From positions 108,894 to 172,893 of the forward strand of contig NADL03000707.1 in the NCBI GenBank assembly GCA_002205965.3: DNA of 64,000 nt, written 5' to 3'. Both the position numbers and the translations under genes were made by a program. Source of the stretch: Kappaphycus alvarezii. Taxonomy: Eukaryota > Rhodophyta > Florideophyceae > Gigartinales > Solieriaceae. Position 1 is the first letter of the stretch. Every line of letters starts with the position of its first letter. Under the pieces are notes generated by a model, which searched no databases, was not told where the DNA came from, and saw nothing but the letters and a program-made list of their open reading frames with translations. Positions 57,819 through 64,000 of the stretch are shown one piece after another.

Positions 57819-59071
57819 GGTTAAAACCGCTCGAACCGTCCCCTATGTCTCCATTGCCCTAAAAGCCACGTTCCGCGCCACGTCTGTTAGCACTGCGTAG
57901 GCGTCTGGGCGCCAGCCCCCGAGGGTGAATATAGGGATAGGCATAAGCCTGCTTCGGGCGGCGGTCGCGATAAAAGATTCATATCTTTTATGCTTTGCTG
58001 CCTTTACCGCGTTGAGGGATGTGAGCGGGTTAAAGATGCGCACTCTCCTGTTGGATGGCACTAGTGGGTTGACAAAAGGGAGAAAGGTTTAGGTGTTTTA
58101 CTCTTGGAAGATATATCCGGTCTATAGTTGACAAAAGTGACATCGAAGAAATCCGTGCCCCTGTGCTTCCATTGCCCTGATGTCTGGCCTTGCACGATAA
58201 AGCCCATCCCTGGGCTCGATGGCGGGGTGACGACCAGCTTTCTGCAGGTCCTAGACAAGCAAGTGAACTTTGTGGTCATGTCTTCTAATTCTGTGGCCTC
58301 CGTGGACACAGTGCAGGAGATGATGCCCGAAGCAGTCAAGTGTGTCCGGACAGTTTCTCCTCGGGCACGGTGTGTTCGGAGCGAAAACCGGAACTTGAGA
58401 GTGGTATTGGAGCCATGTCGAGAATTCGCGGGCGTCGACACTAGTCTTCAGACCCGGGCACGGGGAACAGTACGCCCGTTCCTTCGCCCTGGTAGCGCCA
58501 TCGAAGCGCGAAACAACTGCCTCCTTGCGTCTCCGAGAGGTATACTGTCTTGCACAGCCTCGTCGACTGCTTCCGTGAGTGTCATTTGCGAAGGAGAAAA
58601 CGTTTGGGTGTTTTACTGTTGGAAGATATTTCCGACCTATCCCATGGTTTTCCAGACAACCGCAATCGACTCAAAAAGGGTATACCTACAGCGTAATGGG
58701 GAAGGAACTGCGAAGGTGTTTTGTTTGAGATAAAGGCGCTGAACGGAAGAATCCTTGACTGTAAGCAGGATTGAGACGAAAGCCGGTGAGCCTCCACGGT
58801 GTCTTCATATGTTGTGAGACTCCTGATGGAGGCTGGTAAAAACTTTTCGCACAGCCTGTTGGAGGCTGAACTGGAGGCCAGAAACGCAGAACCTGCGATA
58901 TCTTTCGCGGATGTGAATCGAAGTCCAAGGGACGGTCTTTTTCCTCCTCGGATTTGACAGGTAGTTGCATTTCCCGAAAACTTTCAGAGTCGAGGACTCC
59001 CCTAGCCAACGTGTGCGGTGCTGCAATATTCAAGAAGTAAATGAACCTAGAACAATTTGGTTGGACCAATA
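57819..59071 (-). mobile_element. Family A copy A4, duplicate, with tail insertions a and b
   Basis: Same as 7400-8655. Tail insertions at 58079-58127 and 58595-58708 keep their exact target duplications, so both insertions predate the large duplication. Confidence 0.8.
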
Positions 59072-59572
59072 AAGTTTAGCCACCCTATTCAGACCTAATT
59101 TTGTTAGGTTTGTTACAGTAGGGTATTCAAGACTTTGCATGTTGCACCTGCATATGTCTGTGGTAAAGTAATCAAAGAAAATAAATAGATATCAGAAAAC
59201 GTACAAAGTTTTTAGGCCAATAATCTGGAAGGATCTGGGAGAAAAGTGGTTGCCATTTCAATTCACGGAAAGATGAGTTGAGTAAAGGAATCAAAAGAAA
59301 TAAACAAAATGAGCAAAACCTACCAGACGAGGAATTTAAAGCTACTCTAGTAGAGAGCTTACGCGAACAGAATTCTGAAAACAGAATTTCGATTTTCAGA
59401 AATGAAATTACAGTCTGTAATTCAATTGTAGAATTCTGCAATGTAGTCATGAGAAAAATTGCTGAAATGTGGCAGGTTAGTGAAGACCCGTGAGAAATAA
59501 ATATGAGTATGGACGAGTGACTCCAATTTTCGCAGGTACTCCAGTACCGTACTGTGACGTACTGTAGTCTAG

Positions 59573-60720
59573 GTGTGCATCCGTCCTACCACTATGGACG
59601 AATTCAGTGACCTCATCGAGACAGATGATAACTTCCTTCCACCTTCACCTGCCCCTGCCCTACCCAGCCTGTTTCTGCTCCTGCGGTCACCCCCTCCTCC
59701 TCCCCCTACCCTACTACAGTTGTGTGCAGCAATGTGCACCATCATACCAGCAAGAGCAGAGTTGCACGGGAGCAAAAAGGTCGACACTCGCGCTTCACAC
59801 TAGAAAAAAGGAGGAAAGGTTTGGGTGTTTTACTCTTGGAAGATATATCGGAGCCATCCCATGGTTTTTCAGACAACAACCGCAATCGAATCAAAAAGGG
59901 TATACCGACACAGTAATGGGGAAGAAAAATGACCTTCACAAAACAGGGGGGAACTTTTTCTGTAAAAGCATCCAATGGCTCCTATCCCAAGGTCATTGCA
60001 GCAAAAGGGCAGTGGGTATGCGTTGTGAGGTCATCAGAAGTTCATCGCGAGGCCAGCCAGGAGGCATACTGCAGTGGACATAACAGGCGCTGCAGCCTGC
60101 CTCTGCATATGGGCTGCTTGTGTACTTCCTCGGGATATCCCTGAACACGGCGTACGCATCCAGGTGCCGCCGCCCAAGTGTGGATGTAGGAAATAGTGCG
60201 GGCCTGGATCGGGTGAGGTTAGCGATGAACTCCTTGTACTTTCTGAACTTCGAAGTCCTTGCCGCATTCATCGATGTCAGTGGGTCAAAAGTAAGGACTT
60301 CTCTGTTCGCAGGAGCAATAGAGTTCACCCAGTTGACGTCGAAGTAGTCTACGCCCCCCCGCTTTCGATGGAGCGGATGTCCAGCCTGGTCCGATGTTGA
60401 CGGGCCTGACGAGGTTTCAGGATACTGGCCGTCTTAGCCATATGCGAGTCTAGCAGTGTCACCTGACAAATATTGTAATGCGTTTTGGCCGCGTGCGCAA
60501 TGCATGAGATGTTCTCCGAGCACGTCGAGAGTTTCCGGGCAGTGGTTCCTCCTACATGATGTGCTTGGGGGGAGGAGCGGGGCTTGGCAGTAGTACTACA
60601 GCCACAGATTAAAACACAGGGAATCGATATGTGTTCTGAGACGCGGCAGTGGGCGCAATGCATCCAGCACCTCGCTCCTGGAAGGGCCATCGAGACCCGA
60701 AAAGCTCGGATCATAAAACT
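59573..60720. mobile_element. Candidate exon, tail c and family A copy A5, duplicates
   Basis: Same order as 9169-10330: the MDEFSDL start at 59594 on plus (frame lost after about 59660 by a 1-bp deletion), tail c at 59810-59922 and A5 on minus at 59937-60720. Several small deletions (for example near 60420 and 60470) relative to copy 1. Confidence 0.65.
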
Positions 60721-60986
60721 AATACTCCCATTTATCTGTATTGCTTGTCAATGCGTAAACGGCATTTTAATTTTCAGGAATAAATTTCTGAAATACTATT
60801 CTGTAATTTATCATACTATGTATTTCTCAATTTTTGCAGAATTCCGTTTTTGCTTAAACTCACGACTACTGCTTTCTGCCGTTCACTTCTTGCATAATAT
60901 GCTGTACAAGCACAAAATTTTCACACATTCGTCTCCGCCAAAGAATCCTCAACAACAACAAGAACAACATCAACAGCAACATCAGC

Positions 60987-62363
60987 ATGCCGCCAGCTAC
61001 GTACGCGTCAGTTGCGGCAGCGGCGTCGGTGAACGCCCCTGCCCCTGCACGACCCAGACTCGTCCAACTTCCTGAGACGGCCATCCCTGACCTCGAAGCC
61101 ATCTCACCCTGCCCGAGTCTGCATTGTCCTTGGCTGAAGCCCCACATCATCGCCTCGGACCCCACCCGCCGATCTGATCCCCGCCGCCAACTGGCCGAGC
61201 GCATTGTCGCGCTGATCGGACCGGTCCAGACCCTCTGCCCCCGCACCGGGTCTCTCCCCACCCCGCCAAAGGAGGTGCTTGCTATCGGCATCGCCCCTCC
61301 GTCGATCCCCGCCACTCCTTCAGCTCCTACGAGCAAGCACAGCGAGCCCTGTGCCGAGCCGCTGCCGACATCGACCTTCGCATGCCCTCTCACGTTATCT
61401 TGCCGCATTTCGGACCGTGGACACACGTTTTCATCCCGAAACCTTGCCCCCCGCTTCTGGCGCATCCTTGCCAACCTTCGACACACTGTCAGCGCCCTTC
61501 AAATCACCCTCCGTCCCCCGGCCATAGTCGCTTCCGAACTGTCCGTGCGGGCAGCGGAGGTGCCTCGGCCTTCCTTGCGAAAGAGAGCCGTGCTATCATG
61601 AGCCCGGGCGCCTCAAGCCCGCAAGGTGCTCCACTCGAATCACGTGAAGCACTCCTCCAATGCCCTCGATGATGCCCGCCAGGCCCTTCGACAGGCCCTG
61701 GCAGACCGCCGCCAGGCCCCGCACACCGCCCAAGCCACCAACGTCCCCACCGCCGCCGACCCCTCCGACCCCACCGACCCCACCCCTGTCGTCCCTATGG
61801 AAGCCTCTTTTCCGACTGCCACCGCCGCCACCAACACCGACGCGTCTCCGACCAACACCGCCGCCTCTCCGACCACCACCGCCGCCCATCCGACCGCCAC
61901 CGTCGCCTCTCCGGCCGCCGCCGCCGCCTTTCCGGCCGCCGCCGCCGCCTCTTCGACCGCCGCCGCCCAACACCCGCCCACCGCGCCCACACCGCCTGCC
62001 GGCCCTTCGGCCACTAAGGCTTCCTTGGTGCTGCCACCAAAGAAGCCCACCAACAAGCCCACCCCACGGCCCCGCGGCCGATCCCGCTCAACGACCCCTG
62101 CCAAAAGGCAAACCTCCGAATCATCGCGAGAAATTGCCGTGGCCCGCACTGTCGCCCTCCACCGTCCGCAACCCGACACCGCGGCACTGACAGCATCGCC
62201 GGTTGCGCCGCCGACCGCTTCGAAGCCAGCTGGGATAGATGCCATGGTCTACATCCCAGCCGTTTCCCCGACAGCCCCGCCGCCCGCACACAACGTCACC
62301 CAAGAGGCCTCCGCACCCTCCCCGCCCACCGGTTTGCAGGGGAACACGGCGGTACCTCAGTAA
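60987..62363 (+). pseudogene. Family B ORF1, copy 2 (multiple frameshifts)
   Basis: Same gene as 10599-11978, but at least six 1-2-bp length differences lie between 61105 and 61655, mostly in C- or G-runs, and several partly compensate one another. The C-terminal half is open again from 61626 to 62363. The pattern looks more like consensus error in GC-rich homopolymers than long decay, because substitutions are few. Confidence 0.75.
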
Positions 62364-62393
62364 GCCACCCCCCCCGACTGCCACCAACCCAAC

Positions 62394-64000
62394 ATGGAAG
62401 AGACCCACAATCAATCTTCCCTTCCCACCCCTGAAGAGGTTCTTCGCACCCCATACCGCGAAGCCGACATCTTTCAGGACATCCCGTTCCCATGCCTCAA
62501 GCCCTTCATCCTCTTGTTTATTAAGCTGGTCCGTGCCGCGGCGAATGCTCGCGGCGACGACGCAACGTACCGCGCTTTCCTCCACCTCCACATGCTCCCC
62601 ACCGGGGTCATGCGTCGGACCCTCCGCGGTGAGGACGGTTGGCAGCATCCGAAGGGCCAACGTGACGCGCTGAGTTCTCGCATTCGGCGGGCTCATACCA
62701 CCAGGGAGTGGGCCGCCCTTTGGTCAGAAGCGATGCAGGCACACCACGCCCAAACTGAGTGGACCGAGCAGCACCGCCCCTTGCCTGCGTCCAGCAGCAC
62801 GCGCCGAGCACGCCGCGCGCAAGTGCTGTGCGCCGATGCCCGCTACGCCAAGGCTATGCGGTCCCTTCACAACGCACCGCTGGCGGATGTCAACGACCCG
62901 CGGACCATCCAATCGCTTTGCACCCTACACCACAGCCGCGGTGCCCTATCGCACCGCTGCCGGCTGACAGCCTCCCACCTCCTCCAGCTGTCACACCGGA
63001 TGCCGTCGAGTTAGCAGCCCGCCGTATCTCTCGTGATACGTCTGCTGGCCCTGACCGCACGCCGTCGCGTTGGTTTCACCTCCTAGTCAAGACACCAATC
63101 AGCCCAGAAGCCGGAGTCACGGGCAAGGGGGTCCTCACCCAGCTCGTCACGCGGATCGCCGAGGGCGACCTGCCGTGCTCTGTACTGCCGCTTGTAGCTG
63201 CCGCTACGCTGCTGCCCATCCAGCCAAAGCCTGGCAAGATCCGGCCCATCGCCGTCGGGTCGGTACTCCGTCGTCTGGTCACGAAGACGCTGCTCCCAGC
63301 AGCAATCGACGATACTCGCGCCTTCCTAGCCCCGTTCCAATTGGCAAACGGGATCAGGGCTGGAATGGACGCAATCGTCCACGACACGCGCACGCTGCTC
63401 CGTCGGTTCTCCCGCCGCTGCGACACTGCCACGGTCCTTGTTGACGCGCACAACGCCTTCAATCTCGTTGATCGCCAGTCAATGTTGGACCGATTGCCCT
63501 CGCTAGCACCGGGCCTTGCCCGGTTCGTCAATATGATATACGGCCGTACGCAGCCGCAACTGATGGTGCCGAACCGTCACAGAACCATAATACAAAGTGC
63601 ACAAGGGACCCAACAAGGCGACCCGGCCAGCATGCTCCTGTTCTCCCTAACCATCCAGCCGCTCAGCCGCCGGATCGCCGCAGAGACAGGTGTAGTCATG
63701 AACCACTGGTATGCCGACGACGGGACGCTAATGGGGTCTCTCCCCGAGCTCCGAAAAGCGCTCCGCTTACTCCGTGACGAGGGACCCACATACGGCCTGC
63801 ACCTCAACGCCGCAAAAACACGCGTTTTCTGGCCAACTGTCCCGCGGCCAGAACGCGAGGCGTTCCTCCGCGAGTTCCGCCTTGCAGAGTGCTCCTCCGA
63901 CGGGTTTGAACTACTGGGGGCTCCAATTGGCAACCGCCGGTTCACTCAAGCGTTCCTGCACGGCAAGACCGACACTTGCCGCCGCACCCTCGATTGCTGC
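62394..64000 (+). pseudogene. Family B ORF2, copy 2 (one frameshift, cut by window end)
   Basis: In frame from ATG 62394 through the site where copy 1 breaks (GGGG at 62604-62607), then one C is lost near 62930. RT motifs continue in the next frame, with YADD at 63710-63721 and LLGAPIGN at 63910-63930, where copy 2 keeps the G-run intact. The window ends before the finger and endonuclease. Confidence 0.8.

Larger units (their letters stand above)
50422..64000 (+). repeat. 50.4-kb-period direct repeat, copy 2 (cut by window end)
   Basis: This repeats 1-13616. Both copies carry private frame-breaking indels in the same element. Copy 1 breaks ORF2 of the family B element at 12219-12221 (GGG against GGGG) and 13531-13534 (GGGG against GGGGG). 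Copy 2 breaks ORF2 at about 62930 (CC against CCC) and ORF1 at several C-runs between 61100 and 61650. Private indels concentrated in homopolymers are what consensus error looks like, but the 5-8-bp indels and true substitutions argue that some divergence is real. Sequence left of 50422 (49825-50421) has no partner before base 1 in this window. Confidence 0.95.

Noticed and set aside
1..64000. Complete circular viral or plasmid genome of 50.4 kb
   Set aside because: Matching ends fit a circle, but the content is dispersed eukaryotic retroelement debris and AT-rich DNA with no replication, capsid or partition genes.
60987..64000. Copy 2 of the family B element as a decayed pseudogene
   Set aside because: The indels cluster in homopolymers with few substitutions and complement those in copy 1, so consensus error is at least as likely as decay. 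Kept as pseudogene only because the given frame is broken.

Overview
This is eukaryotic, repeat-dominated DNA. There are no operons, ribosome-binding sites or bacterial gene packing. Most recognisable coding sequence comes from broken retroelements of several classes: non-LTR elements with a C-terminal zinc finger and restriction-like endonuclease (RLE), a DIRS-type tyrosine-recombinase element, Ty3/gypsy and Ty1/copia. GC-rich element bodies sit in AT-rich DNA that carries no gene I can support. The mix suggests a repeat-rich protist, alga or fungus-like lineage, but the sequence does not let me name it.

Layout. The first 13.6 kb (1-13616) recur in the same order and orientation at 50422-64000, so the window holds one full period of a 50.4-kb direct repeat plus the start of the next. 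The repeated block contains a partial repeat-protein gene (family E), an inverted pair of family A non-LTR copies (A1, A2) with an LTR-like insertion in A2, a decayed family-B-like reverse transcriptase (D), 3' halves of family A (A4, A5) peppered with very short tail-only insertions, and a GC-rich two-ORF family B element (B1). Unique DNA lies between 15 and 49.8 kb: a DIRS relic (16.0-19.1 kb), a family C fragment (19.6-20.4), a second family E gene copy with one nonsense codon (20.8-21.5), a family A fragment and a gypsy pol relic (22.3-23.7), a long AT-rich gap interrupted by an open, internally deleted family B derivative (29.06-29.80), a copia relic (33.3-33.6), family C fragments (36.6 and 37.7-39.0), a family A tail (39.6-39.9), a frameshifted coiled-coil ORF (40.9-41.5), a broken third family E copy (43.1-43.9) and the longest family A element, with another copy nested in it (45.2-48.8).

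How the parts relate. Families A, B and C share one ORF2 plan: N-terminal domain, reverse transcriptase, then a Cys/His finger and a PD...D endonuclease. Family B alone shows an upstream ORF1. Family A has scattered 42-114-bp copies of its last 3' bases flanked by exact 7-10-bp target duplications, the signature of target-primed reverse transcription that stopped almost at once. The best single candidates for something new are these tail-only insertions in two size classes, the family B derivative that lost reverse transcriptase and endonuclease but kept an open frame, and the 340-aa internally repetitive family E protein, for which I recognise no family.
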